From a bacterium (GTDB lineage Bacteria > Ratteibacteria > UBA8468 > B48-G9 > DSTR01), in NCBI GenBank assembly GCA_029551285.1, contig JAKPFT010000062.1, forward strand, positions 18,017-82,016: 64,000 nt of DNA. The letters run 5' to 3'. Below the pieces are notes generated by a model, which made no database searches, was not told the DNA's origin, and saw only the letters and a program-made list of their open reading frames with translations. Shown here in pieces: positions 1-10,097 of the stretch (positions are counted from its first letter, which is position 1; each line of letters starts with the position of its first letter). A program made the position numbers and the translations under genes.

Positions 1-1470
1 CTTTTTAGCCTGAACCAGCAGTTTGTCCGGAAGTTTCTTTCCCCGGTAGCGGAGAATTTCTTCTTCTAACTCCACCAGTTCCTTCATCTGTTGAATGAAC
101 CAGGGTTTGATGTAGGTTTTGCGATAAAGTTCCTCCACCGAGGCCCCTTTCCGGAGGGCTTCATACATGATAAATTGACGCTCGCTGGTGGGATAAGCCA
201 GCAATTCCATAAGTTCCGGCAGGGAGCGCTGGTGGAAATCTCTGGCAAAGCCCAGGCCAAAACGGCCAATTTCTAATGACCGGATAGCCTTCTGGAAGGC
301 TTCCTTATAGGTCTTGCCGATAGACATAACTTCACCCACGGCACGCATCTGGGTGCCTAATTTATCTTCAACATCCCGGAATTTCTCAAAAGCCCAGCGG
401 GCGAATTTAACCACCACATAGTCGCCACTGGGCCGGTACTTCTCCAGGGTACCTTCCTTCCAGTAGGGGATTTCGTCCAGCGTGAGACCGGCTGCCAGTT
501 TTGCCGAGACTAAGGCAATGGGAAAACCTGTGGCTTTTGAAGCCAGGGCTGAGGAGCGAGATGTGCGCGGGTTGATTTCAATGACCACCACGCGGTGCGT
601 CACCGGGTCATGGGCAAACTGAATGTTGGTGCCACCAATGACTTCAATGGCTTCCACGATGGCATAGGAATATTCCTGAAGACGCTTTTGAAGCTCCGGG
701 TCTATCGTTAACATGGGAGCCACACAGTAAGAATCTCCAGTGTGGACTCCCATAGCATCAACGTTTTCAATAAAGCAGACAGTAATCATCTGGTTTTTGG
801 CATCCCGGACAACTTCCAGTTCTAACTCTTCCCAGCCTAAGACGGATTCTTCTACCAAAATCTGACCAACCATACTGGCGGCTATTCCCCGGCTGGCCAC
901 AACACGCAACTCTTCCACGTTATAGACCAGTCCACCGCCGGTACCGCCAAGGGTGTAGGCCGGCCTTATTACCACCGGGTAGCCTAATTCGGCAGCAATT
1001 CGTTCGGCTTCTTCCACGGAATAAGCCGGGGCACTTTTGGGCATGGGAATGCCCAGCCGATTCATGGTTTCCTTGAAGGCAATCCTGTCTTCTCCTCGTT
1101 TGATTGCTTCCACATTAACACCAATAACCTTGACTCCGTATCGCTCCAGCACGCCAGAAGAAGCCAGTTGTGACGACAGATTCAGGCCGGTCTGGCCGCC
1201 TAAGTTGGGTAAAAGCGCGTCCGGTCGTTCCTTTTCTATAATTTTCTCCAGGACTTCGGCGGTCAAGGGTTCAATGTAAGTCTTATCAGCCATGCCGGGG
1301 TCGGTCATGATGGTTGCAGGATTGGAGTTAACCAGAACAATCTCGTAGCCGAGCTGTCTCAAAGCCTTGCAGGCCTGCGTGCCGGAATAGTCAAATTCAC
1401 AGGCCTGACCAATAACAATCGGGCCGGAACCGATAATTAGAACTTTGTGGATGTCGTTGCGTCTGGGCAT
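1..1470 (-). CDS. carB: carbamoyl-phosphate synthase large subunit, N-terminal part (partial, continues past the left window edge)
   Basis: Reverse-strand translation from ATG at 1470 gives MPRRNDIHKVLIIGSGPIVIGQACEFDYSGTQACKALRQLGYEIVLVNSNPATIMTDP..., the canonical CarB N-terminus. It stays open to position 1. Absent from the ORF track because it has no stop inside the window. Confidence 0.96.
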   Translation of the reverse strand, partial: MPRRNDIHKVLIIGSGPIVIGQACEFDYSGTQACKALRQLGYEIVLVNSNPATIMTDPGMADKTYIEPLTAEVLEKIIEKERPDALLPNLGGQTGLNLSSQLASSGVLERYGVKVIGVNVEAIKRGEDRIAFKETMNRLGIPMPKSAPAYSVEEAERIAAELGYPVVIRPAYTLGGTGGGLVYNVEELRVVASRGIAASMVGQILVEESVLGWEELELEVVRDAKNQMITVCFIENVDAMGVHTGDSYCVAPMLTIDPELQKRLQEYSYAIVEAIEVIGGTNIQFAHDPVTHRVVVIEINPRTSRSSALASKATGFPIALVSAKLAAGLTLDEIPYWKEGTLEKYRPSGDYVVVKFARWAFEKFRDVEDKLGTQMRAVGEVMSIGKTYKEAFQKAIRSLEIGRFGLGFARDFHQRSLPELMELLAYPTSERQFIMYEALRKGASVEELYRKTYIKPWFIQQMKELVELEEEILRYRGKKLPDKLLVQAKK

Positions 1471-1569
1471 AGAACTCCTTTGTGAGAAGGTGAGAAGTTG
1501 CACTCCTTACCTGGGCAGAATTATACCACGGGCTTAAGAAACCGGTAAAACCCACCGTTCTGGTCAGGC

Positions 1570-2316
1570 TTAACCCTTTTTTTCTGAATCCGGATACTCC
1601 AGTAAGGGAGTGTGTTCCCAGGGGAAGTAGGGGGAAACCTTAAAAGCAGCAGCAATTGTCCGGAAAAAGGCCAGGTGACCCACTGGCCCGGGATGGATTG
1701 TGTCAGCCATCCACAACCACAGATTTTGGGGATGAGCGGTGAGAAAGCGATAGGGAATCCGATGATTTTTCCAGGCCGAGTAAAGATCAACCACCGGCAA
1801 CTTCAGTTCTTCAGCCAGGTCTTTAAGCGCTTTAGCGCTGGCTTCGGAATGGGCAGGCGACTCAGGAAAGGCTTCCCCGGGTCTGGCGCCTTCAGGCAGG
1901 GGTTGCCAGTAGCCGTAAACGACCGGGTTCCAGGTGATAAAAAGAATTTCGCTGCCAGCTGCCTGAATTCGTTTTATCACTTCCCGGGCCGCAGCGCGGT
2001 CAGTGGCAAAAAGATCTGCTTCCTTAGGTGGTTTGTCTTTCGCCAGACCGCCGATGGCACTTACCACCAGGTCTGGCCGGAAACGCAGGACGGAAGTCTC
2101 CAGCCGGGTCAGTTCTGAAGTGTAAGAACTGCCGCATTTACTGGAGTTAATGACGGTGATGAAGCCGTCGCCGTAAGTGTGCCAGAGGGCTTCTGACAGA
2201 TACTGAACCCAGTTTTTCCGGCCAAGTGTCCAGTGACAATCCACGGAGCAGGAGTCGCCAATAACAACAATGACTGTAGGCTCTTGCTTGCCCAGTTTTT
2301 CCAGCGTTCGTTCCAT
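1570..2316 (-). CDS. SGNH/GDSL-type hydrolase
   Basis: VVIGDSCSVDCHW (GDS block), SAIGG, and DTIHPGPVGH (DxxH block) in the 248 aa ORF. Confidence 0.8.
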   Translation of the reverse strand: MERTLEKLGKQEPTVIVVIGDSCSVDCHWTLGRKNWVQYLSEALWHTYGDGFITVINSSKCGSSYTSELTRLETSVLRFRPDLVVSAIGGLAKDKPPKEADLFATDRAAAREVIKRIQAAGSEILFITWNPVVYGYWQPLPEGARPGEAFPESPAHSEASAKALKDLAEELKLPVVDLYSAWKNHRIPYRFLTAHPQNLWLWMADTIHPGPVGHLAFFRTIAAAFKVSPYFPWEHTPLLEYPDSEKKG

Positions 2317-2336
2317 TTTTCTCTCCCTGTGAAGAT

Positions 2337-3542
2337 TTAACGGGGTTGTCTGTTCAAAGCAGACCTCAGTACAAAAAGGACATCGCTTATATCAACGACG
2401 CCGTCTCCGTTGAGGTCACCCCTTTCAAATAACCAGCGGGGATAGGGATGGGCATAGACCTTTCCGTTGACCGGAAGGCTCGCCTGGATGACCAGACGCA
2501 GGCAGCAGATGACGTCCAGGATGTTGATTGTTCCGTCTCCATTAATGTCTCCGTCCGCCAGTTCCTGCACCCAGATGGGATTGGTCAGGGCAATAACCTG
2601 CCCGGAACTGTTGAGGCCCTGCAGACGCAGGCAGATTGAGTTTTTCTCCAAGGGAACGGTTAATTCTACCGGTGAGGGTGAAAGAACTGTATCTATGATG
2701 GCAGCCGTGGAAATTCCATCAGGGTCCACCCGGAGAATGCGAACCAGTTCCAGCGTTCCGTCGCTGACCCAGGTAACGTTGAGATGAGCCACTCCGGAGC
2801 GCTCAGGGATACCAGCAGTTTCGCCCAGTTCTGACGGTCCGACTTCAAAGTTGAGAAACGGGCCACGACTCATAACCACTTTACCTGTTTTCAGCGCCTG
2901 GAGAATTTCTTCCTCCGCTGGGCCTGCCCTGACGTAGAGAAAAGGGTCACCAAGAGAATCGGGAGAATGAGCGTCGGTGTTGGCTATGCCCAGAACTTTT
3001 CTCTGCTGCATCAACAGTTCATCCCAGAGATACTCGCAGCTGCTACGGCCGTTCCAGACCTCAATGCCTGTATATCCATCCACGCTAAGGTCATCCCAGC
3101 CCAGGTCAGGACTGTCCGGATGAGCGATGTATCCAAAACCGCCCAGGGAAATCACATAGTTTATCAGGCCCTGGCAGGAATCAATCAAACTTGGCTGGAA
3201 GTGTTCCAGACCGTAGCCGAGGTAGTGGTTGGTCAGGCCAAATTCTGACCCGGCCATGACGATAATGTCGGTTGAAGCCTGCCGGCATTCTCTCACATAA
3301 TTGTTCCAACTTTTCAGGAAGAAGAAGGGAGCGTGGTCAGTCAGATAAAGCCACTGTAAACCCAGGTCCTTCGCCCTGGAGGCCATGACAGCGATAGAAG
3401 AATTTCCATCGGAATAAGTGGAATGCAGGTGAGCATCTCCCACCAGCCAGCCAGAGACATGCGGCATGGCTGAACATAGAGAAACTGCAAGCAACCAGAA
3501 AACACCTGGCCAGCCGGAGAAAGACCGTGCTATTTTTTTCAC
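2337..3542 (-). CDS. secreted PHP-domain metallohydrolase with C-terminal dockerin-like repeats
   Basis: Signal-like N-terminus; PHP motifs GDAHLHSTYSDGNSS, LYLTDHAPF, IAHPD, NTDAHSP; C-terminal GDINGDGTINILDVICCLRLV and GDLNGDGVVDISDVLFVLRSAL match dockerin F-hand repeats. Confidence 0.85.
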   Translation of the reverse strand: MKKIARSFSGWPGVFWLLAVSLCSAMPHVSGWLVGDAHLHSTYSDGNSSIAVMASRAKDLGLQWLYLTDHAPFFFLKSWNNYVRECRQASTDIIVMAGSEFGLTNHYLGYGLEHFQPSLIDSCQGLINYVISLGGFGYIAHPDSPDLGWDDLSVDGYTGIEVWNGRSSCEYLWDELLMQQRKVLGIANTDAHSPDSLGDPFLYVRAGPAEEEILQALKTGKVVMSRGPFLNFEVGPSELGETAGIPERSGVAHLNVTWVSDGTLELVRILRVDPDGISTAAIIDTVLSPSPVELTVPLEKNSICLRLQGLNSSGQVIALTNPIWVQELADGDINGDGTINILDVICCLRLVIQASLPVNGKVYAHPYPRWLFERGDLNGDGVVDISDVLFVLRSALNRQPR

Positions 3543-3929
3543 CGTGGCTCACCTTCCTGAATTAATTTCTCGTTTCCCAGAAGGATAAGAAAAAAACCGC
3601 ATTTTTGGTTATGCGGCTGGCTATCCGGAAACCCTGATATTATACCTTACAGTCAACAGCTACAGGAATTCTTGTTCAGGTTACAGGACACCAGTGAATC
3701 CGGCTACATTAGCAAACCAGGAACTTCCGGTGGGTCTTTTAAATCAAATAAGCAGGCAAACTACCGACATAAGAGTCCGGGTGTCAACAGGGGTAGATTT
3801 CAAAGCGGGTGGGCAGAAATCTTTCCGAAGTCAGATACTTTCCTTCAGCAAGTTCGTTATGTAGAAATTTCGAATAAAATAAGCAGTGAGGAAATTGCCA
3901 GAAACCGCCCCCTGTTATATCATACGAGT

Positions 3930-4736
3930 ATGAGAACAATTCCCAGGTTACATGTAAACCGCGTAAGTGATTATCTGATTGCTTTTTTGCGAGATGAGTT
4001 TAAGAAGGCTGGGTTCCGGCGGGCAGTGCTGGGTCTTTCCGGCGGCGTAGATTCTTCTGTGGTGGCGGCTCTTTGCGCTGAGGCCCTTGGTCGGGCAAAC
4101 ACCTACGGAATTATTCTGCCCTGTCACACTGCGGCCGGAGCTGGCCTTGCCCATGCTCGCCTTATAGTTAAGACGCTGGGTATCTGTCATCTGGAATTGG
4201 ACATTACCGCCCAGGTGGAGACTTATTTCAAGAATTTCCCCCAGGCAGATAGTGTGCGTCGGGGCAACAAGATTGCCCGGGAGAGAATGTCGGTTCTTTA
4301 TGACCTTTCCAGCCACTTTGGAGCGCTGGTGGTGGGTACCAGTAACAAGAGTGAAAGATATCTCGGCTATGGAACAATTTACGGGGATATGGCCTGTGCT
4401 ATCAACCCGGTCGGGGACCTTTATAAAACCGAGATGTATCAACTGGCGGAATACCTGAAAATTCCAGCCGAGATTGTCAGGAAAGCACCCAGTGCAGAAC
4501 TCTGGCCAGGGCAAACAGATGAGGACGAATTAGGTTTTTCTTATGCCGAGATTGACCAGGTCCTTCACGCGTATGTGGATAGAAAATTAAGCCCTGAAGA
4601 AATCGTGAGGAATCTTGGTTTAAAAGAAACGCTGGTGAAACGGGTAGCGGAGCTGGTGAGAAAGAGCGAGTTTAAACGGCGGTTGCCGCTGGTGGCTAAT
4701 ATCCCCCAGGAAATCAAGTATGTGAAGGAACCGTGA
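3930..4736 (+). CDS. nadE: NH3-dependent NAD+ synthetase
   Basis: LGLSGGVDSSVVAALCAEALG PP-loop, GTSNKSERYLGYGTIYGD, PSAELWPGQTDEDELGFSYAEID. ORF track begins at 3672; start refined to ATG 3930 (MRTIPRLHVNRVSDYL). Confidence 0.93.
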   Translation: MRTIPRLHVNRVSDYLIAFLRDEFKKAGFRRAVLGLSGGVDSSVVAALCAEALGRANTYGIILPCHTAAGAGLAHARLIVKTLGICHLELDITAQVETYFKNFPQADSVRRGNKIARERMSVLYDLSSHFGALVVGTSNKSERYLGYGTIYGDMACAINPVGDLYKTEMYQLAEYLKIPAEIVRKAPSAELWPGQTDEDELGFSYAEIDQVLHAYVDRKLSPEEIVRNLGLKETLVKRVAELVRKSEFKRRLPLVANIPQEIKYVKEP

Positions 4737-5818
4737 CTCCAAAACGACGCTGGCTGGCGGCCTTGAGGTTAGAGCCGCTTGACCGGCTACCCTTCTGGCC
4801 CAAACTTAATGCCAATTATCCCGGGTGGCAGCGCTCCCCTTTTTCAAAGATGGAATTGGTAAGGTTGCACCGCTGGGTGGGCAGTGACCAGCACCGGTGG
4901 TGTTCGGCCTGCGTGCGGGAGGTGCGCAAGAAAACCTCCCTGGTGCAGGAAATTAGGGGAAAACGCCAGAGATGGTTTTACCACACACCTTCAGGGACAC
5001 TGACGGCAGAATGGATTTTTGATGAAGTCTCCGGGTCCTGGCACCCGCGAGAGTTCCCGGTGAAAAAGCCTGAGGACATAGAAATTCTCAACGCTTTCTT
5101 CTCGGACTGTTCCTGGGAGCCGGATAATCACCTGAAGGAGGAAGCAGAGCAGCAGGTAAGGGAAATTGGGGAAGAAGCAGTGGTCGCTACTGGTATTGGC
5201 ACTTCTCCCCTGATGGACTGGCTGCAGCACCTGTCCGGCATTGAAAACGGTCATTATCTACTGGCTGATGAACCGGAAATGGTGCGGGCGCTTTTTCAGA
5301 CTATGCACCGCAGTGTGCTGCGGCGAACAGAGATGGTCGTGGCTACCTCTCCGGCTGACCTCTGTTATATCACGGAAAATACCTCTACCACTCTTATTTC
5401 TCCGGCGCAGTACCAACTCTGGAACAAAGAGCATGTCCGGGCTTATGCCGCCTGTATCCGCTCAGCCGGGAAGATAGCCGTGTTGCACATGTGCGGCAAG
5501 TTAAAATCGCTTCTCCCTGACCTCAACGAGATTCCCGTCCATGGCTTTGAGGCTTTTACCTCTCCGCCAGTAGGAGATACAACCCTGCTGGATGGCCGAA
5601 CTTTCTGTCCGGAGAAGTGCCTGCTCGGAGGTACCAATGCTACCTTGTGGCTGCAACCAGCCCGGAGGATTTGCCAGGAACTGGAAAAAGATTTACAGGC
5701 TTTGCCCCATCACCGGGGGCTGGTAATTACTTCAGCCGGGGTAATGCCGCCGGGCTGTTCCCCGGAGACGATCAAGCAGGTGGCTGATTTTGTTCGGTCC
5801 TTCCCGGCCAGGTTTTAA
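4733..5818 (+). CDS. uroporphyrinogen decarboxylase (URO-D)-superfamily protein, possible corrinoid methyltransferase-like
   Basis: RWLAALRLEPLDRLPFWP N-terminus and VLHMCGKLKSLLPDL metal-site-like motif; GTG start overlaps nadE stop. Confidence 0.75.
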   Translation: MTPKRRWLAALRLEPLDRLPFWPKLNANYPGWQRSPFSKMELVRLHRWVGSDQHRWCSACVREVRKKTSLVQEIRGKRQRWFYHTPSGTLTAEWIFDEVSGSWHPREFPVKKPEDIEILNAFFSDCSWEPDNHLKEEAEQQVREIGEEAVVATGIGTSPLMDWLQHLSGIENGHYLLADEPEMVRALFQTMHRSVLRRTEMVVATSPADLCYITENTSTTLISPAQYQLWNKEHVRAYAACIRSAGKIAVLHMCGKLKSLLPDLNEIPVHGFEAFTSPPVGDTTLLDGRTFCPEKCLLGGTNATLWLQPARRICQELEKDLQALPHHRGLVITSAGVMPPGCSPETIKQVADFVRSFPARF

Positions 5819-7192
5819 TCACTCCACCGCTGCCGATCCCATTTCGTACTCGCCCTGAATACCCTTGATTACTCTGGGAACTTCCTGGCGAAAGACATTA
5901 CCAAAACAGGCGTTAAGTTCTCGCGCTACCTCAGGGAAGGAGTCAATAATGTTTTCTTTTTCTGCCGGGTCTTGCTTCAGGTTGAAGAGACAGTCAGGTT
6001 CGGCCGCGCCGGTCTGAAGGTAGCTCCACTGCTCGTTTCTGATACATCTTTCCACTCTGGCATGATACCCGCAAATGATGGCTTTTCTGAAGGTGTTCGT
6101 CTCTCCGCGAATCAGTTTAGCGAAACTCTGGCCACCCATCGGTATGGTATCAGTCTGGTAGCCCAGAATTTCCAGAATTGTTGGCAGCACATCGGGAAAC
6201 TGGGCCAGAGCTTTAAGGCGCTGGCCCCCGTACTTTCCCTGAGGTAACCTGAGGAAAAAAGGGACCTTCAGCAATTCACTGTACATGCGGTCGGCGCTTT
6301 TCAGAAACTTGCCATGGTCGGCTAACGGATGGCCGTGGTCAGCGGTGAGAACAAGGAGTGAATCTTCGTAGTAGCCAAGTTCCTCAAGGGCACGAAGAAG
6401 CTGACCCACCCAGTAGTCCACGCAGGCCACTTCCCCGGCGTAAAGACCGCGGATAAAGCGGATTTCTTCTGGCGTGGCCCACTCAGAAGCCAGACCGCCC
6501 ATCGGCAGAATTAACCTTGGCCCGCGATAGTTTTTGTCAGTGTAGACATCAAAACGGGCCGGTGGGTCCCAGGGTTCGTGTGGTTCAAAAGAATCAAACC
6601 AGAGAAAGATTTTTTTCTGGTTTCGGTGTCTGGCCTTTTTTAAGAATTCCGTGGCTTTTTCTACTAAGCGTGCGGTAAACCAGGTGTTCTCATCTAAATG
6701 GTCTGTGTTAGCCAGAAACTGGGCCACTCTTCTTTTCCAGTGTTCCGGGTAGTTTGAGTTCACGTAGTTTTCCAGTTTTCTTTCCGGCAGCGGGATACTG
6801 GCCGGGTCATATTCCTGACCGCGCACCCAGTGGTAAAGGTTAAAATGTGCGTGGTAGTTCATCCCCGGTGCCCGATAGTGGTAGGTATCGGTGATGAAAG
6901 CGGAAAGATAATCTTCCCGGCGGAGAATATCGGCGATGGTCATATCGTAAGGGGTGAGAGCGCACCAGGGACGGTAGGGCAAAGAATAGTAGCCAGTCAT
7001 CAACTCATAACGGACAGGAATAGTTGGCAGTCCGCAGGGATAAACGTTGTCAAAAACGATGCTGCTGGCTGCCAGTTGGTCCAGATTGGGCGTCTGACAG
7101 GCGGCTACATCGGGAAAGGCTGGTTTCCCCTGATGGTAGAAACTTACATGGTCCTGCCTTAAACTGTCCAGCATGATGAAGATAAGATTCAT
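5819..7192 (-). CDS. sulfatase / alkaline phosphatase superfamily hydrolase
   Basis: MNLIFIMLDSLRQDHVSFY, ELMTGYYSLPYRP, SFEPHEPWDPP, LLVLTADHGHPLADHGKF, KVPFFLRLP. Start refined from 7234 to the internal Met at 7192. Confidence 0.88.
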   Translation of the reverse strand: MNLIFIMLDSLRQDHVSFYHQGKPAFPDVAACQTPNLDQLAASSIVFDNVYPCGLPTIPVRYELMTGYYSLPYRPWCALTPYDMTIADILRREDYLSAFITDTYHYRAPGMNYHAHFNLYHWVRGQEYDPASIPLPERKLENYVNSNYPEHWKRRVAQFLANTDHLDENTWFTARLVEKATEFLKKARHRNQKKIFLWFDSFEPHEPWDPPARFDVYTDKNYRGPRLILPMGGLASEWATPEEIRFIRGLYAGEVACVDYWVGQLLRALEELGYYEDSLLVLTADHGHPLADHGKFLKSADRMYSELLKVPFFLRLPQGKYGGQRLKALAQFPDVLPTILEILGYQTDTIPMGGQSFAKLIRGETNTFRKAIICGYHARVERCIRNEQWSYLQTGAAEPDCLFNLKQDPAEKENIIDSFPEVARELNACFGNVFRQEVPRVIKGIQGEYEMGSAAVE

Positions 7193-7309
7193 TTTTCCTC
7201 CGGGTTGTTTGAAGGAGATTATACACACTTCCATTTCTTCGGCAAGCCTCCAGTTGTCTTGGCCGTAGCGATTTTGTCAGTGTGATTTGCCCTGTCCCAG
7301 GGTTTTCGT

Positions 7310-7315
7310 TATAAT
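7310..7315 (+). promoter_or_regulatory. -10 box (TATAAT) of putative promoter for the downstream esterase gene
   Basis: TTGCCC (about 7287-7292), 17 nt spacer, TATAAT at 7310-7315; ATG at 7337 with AAAGGAG Shine-Dalgarno. Confidence 0.5.
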
Positions 7316-7336
7316 TTGGCTAAAAAAGGAGTGATT

Positions 7337-8398
7337 ATGCCTAACTACTACGATGTGCGTCAACTTACCGATAACTTTATTGACCGCTGGGCCCACCGGG
7401 TAAGACCTGCTCTCACCTTCAAGGGTAGGACGCCGCAAGATGTTGAACTCTGGAAGGGAAAACTGGTGAGAAAGATAAGGCAGTTGCTGGGAGCCTTCCC
7501 GGAGCCTGCCGACCTTTCGCCGGAACTGCATTCGGTTGAAGAAACGGAGAAATTTACCCGGGAAAAGTGGCTAATTCAAACTGAACGTGATTGCTGGATG
7601 CCGCTGTATCTTTTGGTTCCCCGGGAAAAAAAAGGGAAACTGCCGGCGATTGTGTGCTGCCACGGCCATGGTACTTACGGCAAGGACCCCGTAGCCGGAG
7701 TTACCCATAATAATCCGGACATTGAAGCCAGCATCAGGAGGCACAACTACGATTATGGTCGGCAGATGGCGGAAGCCGGTTACGTGACCATCTGTCCTGA
7801 CTGGCGCAGTTTCGGGGAACGGGTCGGTTACAATGATGACCCCTTTGGCGGTCGGGATAAGTGCAATGTTCACTTCATTCAGCATCTGATTTTAGGCCGA
7901 ACTCTTCTGGGAATGAATATCTTTGACGGGATGCGCGCCGTTGACTTTCTGCTGACCAGAGATTTCGTTGACCCGACGAGAATTGGTTGTATGGGTTTAT
8001 CCCAGGGCGGGACGATGGCTACCTACTTGACGCTCCTGGATGAGCGGATTGTTTGCGGTGACATTATCTGTTATGCCACCTCCACATTACATTATGCCAT
8101 TCACCGGCCGAATTTTTGCGGGAGTCAACTGGTACCCTTTCTTTACCGGTACGCTGACGTTGGAGATGTCATCGCGGCCATTTGTCCTAAACCACTCTTG
8201 ATAGAGTCAGGGGCCAGCGACACCTGTTTTTCCCTTGAATCAGCCAGGATTGCCCATGAAAAGGTGAAAAGGGTTTACCAGACAGCCGGAGTGCCTGAAC
8301 GTCTCTGGATAGAAATTTTCCCGGGCGAGCATGCCTTCTCAGGGAGAAAGGCTTTTGAATTTTTTGACAGTTTCCTGAGGAAAAAGAATAATGGTTAA
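7337..8398 (+). CDS. alpha/beta hydrolase (acetyl xylan esterase / dienelactone hydrolase-like)
   Basis: LPAIVCCHGHGTYGKDP, RIGCMGLSQGGTMATYL (GxSxGG), IEIFPGEHAFSGRKAFEFFDSFL. Start refined to ATG 7337. Confidence 0.8.
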   Translation: MPNYYDVRQLTDNFIDRWAHRVRPALTFKGRTPQDVELWKGKLVRKIRQLLGAFPEPADLSPELHSVEETEKFTREKWLIQTERDCWMPLYLLVPREKKGKLPAIVCCHGHGTYGKDPVAGVTHNNPDIEASIRRHNYDYGRQMAEAGYVTICPDWRSFGERVGYNDDPFGGRDKCNVHFIQHLILGRTLLGMNIFDGMRAVDFLLTRDFVDPTRIGCMGLSQGGTMATYLTLLDERIVCGDIICYATSTLHYAIHRPNFCGSQLVPFLYRYADVGDVIAAICPKPLLIESGASDTCFSLESARIAHEKVKRVYQTAGVPERLWIEIFPGEHAFSGRKAFEFFDSFLRKKNNG

Positions 8399-8422
8399 AA
8401 GGCTATACCGGAGAAAGAACTT

Positions 8423-10097
8423 TTGAGGAAAGGAAGAAGACTCTGGTGGCTGGCGGTAGCAGGAGTTGTTATCCTCGGGTGTTATCTGATTTTTTCCCGG
8501 ATAGCCAGTAACCGGGCCCGGGAAATTGTCAGTCAGTCCCTGCCCTTCGGAAAGGGATTTTCCGTAGAAAGCCTCAGGGTTCACGCTTTTAACCTGAAAG
8601 CCAGGAAGGTAGAACTGTCCAGTCCGTCTCTCAATCTCTGCCTCAGACTGAGAGACTTTTCGGTTAGACCAGCGCTTCTGCCGGTCAGACCAGGCGGTAA
8701 CTTAGCCTTTGCCTTTTCCGGACCCGGCGAAATCTCAATGAATAGTGCGAAGCAGCCCCTTAAGGTGTCCGGTGTTATCACGGGTAATGTGAAGACCGGA
8801 GAGGTGAGTATCAGTCAGACCACCGTTAGACTGGAAGACCTGGGGACAGCCGAAGTAACCGGGAATCTCACTGACTGGGGGAAAAAAAGTATTTCCCTGA
8901 AGGTAAATCTGAAAGGGCTGGCTGTTGCCAGGCTGGCCTCTTTTTTTAAGACAGAGGTGCCGGTGGAAGGGCTGGTGGATGGAGTGCTGCTGGTAACCAT
9001 GGGCCCGACAGAGCAGCTTCAGAAAATGGATTTTGACCTGGTGCTCTCAGAAATCCACGCCAGGAATGACCCGGCGATGTTTCGGGGCGAGGTGAAAGGT
9101 GCGTACGACCTTAAGGCTTTTAGAGGCCAGCTACAGGGACTGGTGGAAAAACCAGGTGGCGGCCGGCTTAATTTTTCCGGTACATTAGAAGGCGATAATT
9201 TTTCCTTGCGGTTCAATTCTGAGGGACTGCAGTTGGAAGAAGTGTTGCATCTGCTCCCGGAAGAGTTGAAGAAAAAACTTAATCTCTCCACCAGTGGCGG
9301 GTCAATCCAGATGAAGGATTTTGTGGTGGCTGGCACAAAAAAAACTTTCCCTGAACGGACTACTGAAGGTAGAAGTCCCAGCCATTTCCTTTCAAAACGG
9401 ACTGATAGAGAATCTGCGCTTTTCTTTTGACGAGGAAAGAGCCCCCGAGATTTTGTTCTCATGTGAGAAGGCAGTAATTTCTAATTTGCGGCTCAGTGAA
9501 CTCTCTGGCCAGTTACACCGGCTTAGTGGAGAATATCAGGGGAAATTCAATTGCTATTTTTATCAGTCCAGAGGTATCTTTGACCTTTTCTTCAACGGTG
9601 ACTTGCTCCGTCCGGAGATTTCCTTTGAAGGTCTTTTCCCCGAAATAAACCTGAAACAACTATGCCATGACCTTAACGACCAGGTCATTGTTTCCGGTAT
9701 TGTTAAGACCGCGTTGCAGGGAAAGTTATCGCCGGGCCAGCACCATCTGGTGGTAACTTTTGAGAGTCTCCCCAGGTTCGGGGTGAAACAAACTCTTAAT
9801 TTTGGTGCGGTGAAAGCTCTGGCGGCCCTGGGCGGTGGTGGGTCAGTCCGGGCGATTACAGGGGCTGATTTTCATTACAGCAAGATGGCTGGCAGTCTGA
9901 GCCTGATTAACGGTTACCTGACTCTTGAAGGATTGGCCGGCCGTCATGGTCAGTATCAGTATCTTCTCCGGAGCCGTCCCCTGGGCCAGGGAATAAATGT
10001 TTTTGTGGACCCGGGGATGAATACCATCAGACTGGAGTATTTCCTGGGAAGGCTTCAGGACGCCATCAGCCGTCAGGGCAAGGTTGACCTGAAATGA
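8423..10097 (+). CDS. AsmA/DUF748-like membrane-anchored protein split in two frames at an A8 tract (disrupted or frameshifted)
   Basis: ORF 8423-9430 (TM N-terminus, AsmA-like beta repeats) and ORF 9321-10097 form one continuous protein if one A is removed from A8 at 9337-9344 (...FVVAGTKKLSLNGLLKVEVPAISFQNG...). Confidence 0.65.

Noticed and set aside
1612-2118. Antisense ORFs over annotated genes (e.g. 1612-2118, 3948-4514, 10640-11167, 25697-26167)
   Set aside because: They lie opposite clearly coding genes, have no domain features, and are expected by chance at this GC content.
3672-3929. N-terminal extension of NadE in the ORF track
   Set aside because: MFRLQDTSESGYISKPG... does not resemble NadE; the conserved protein begins at ATG 3930.
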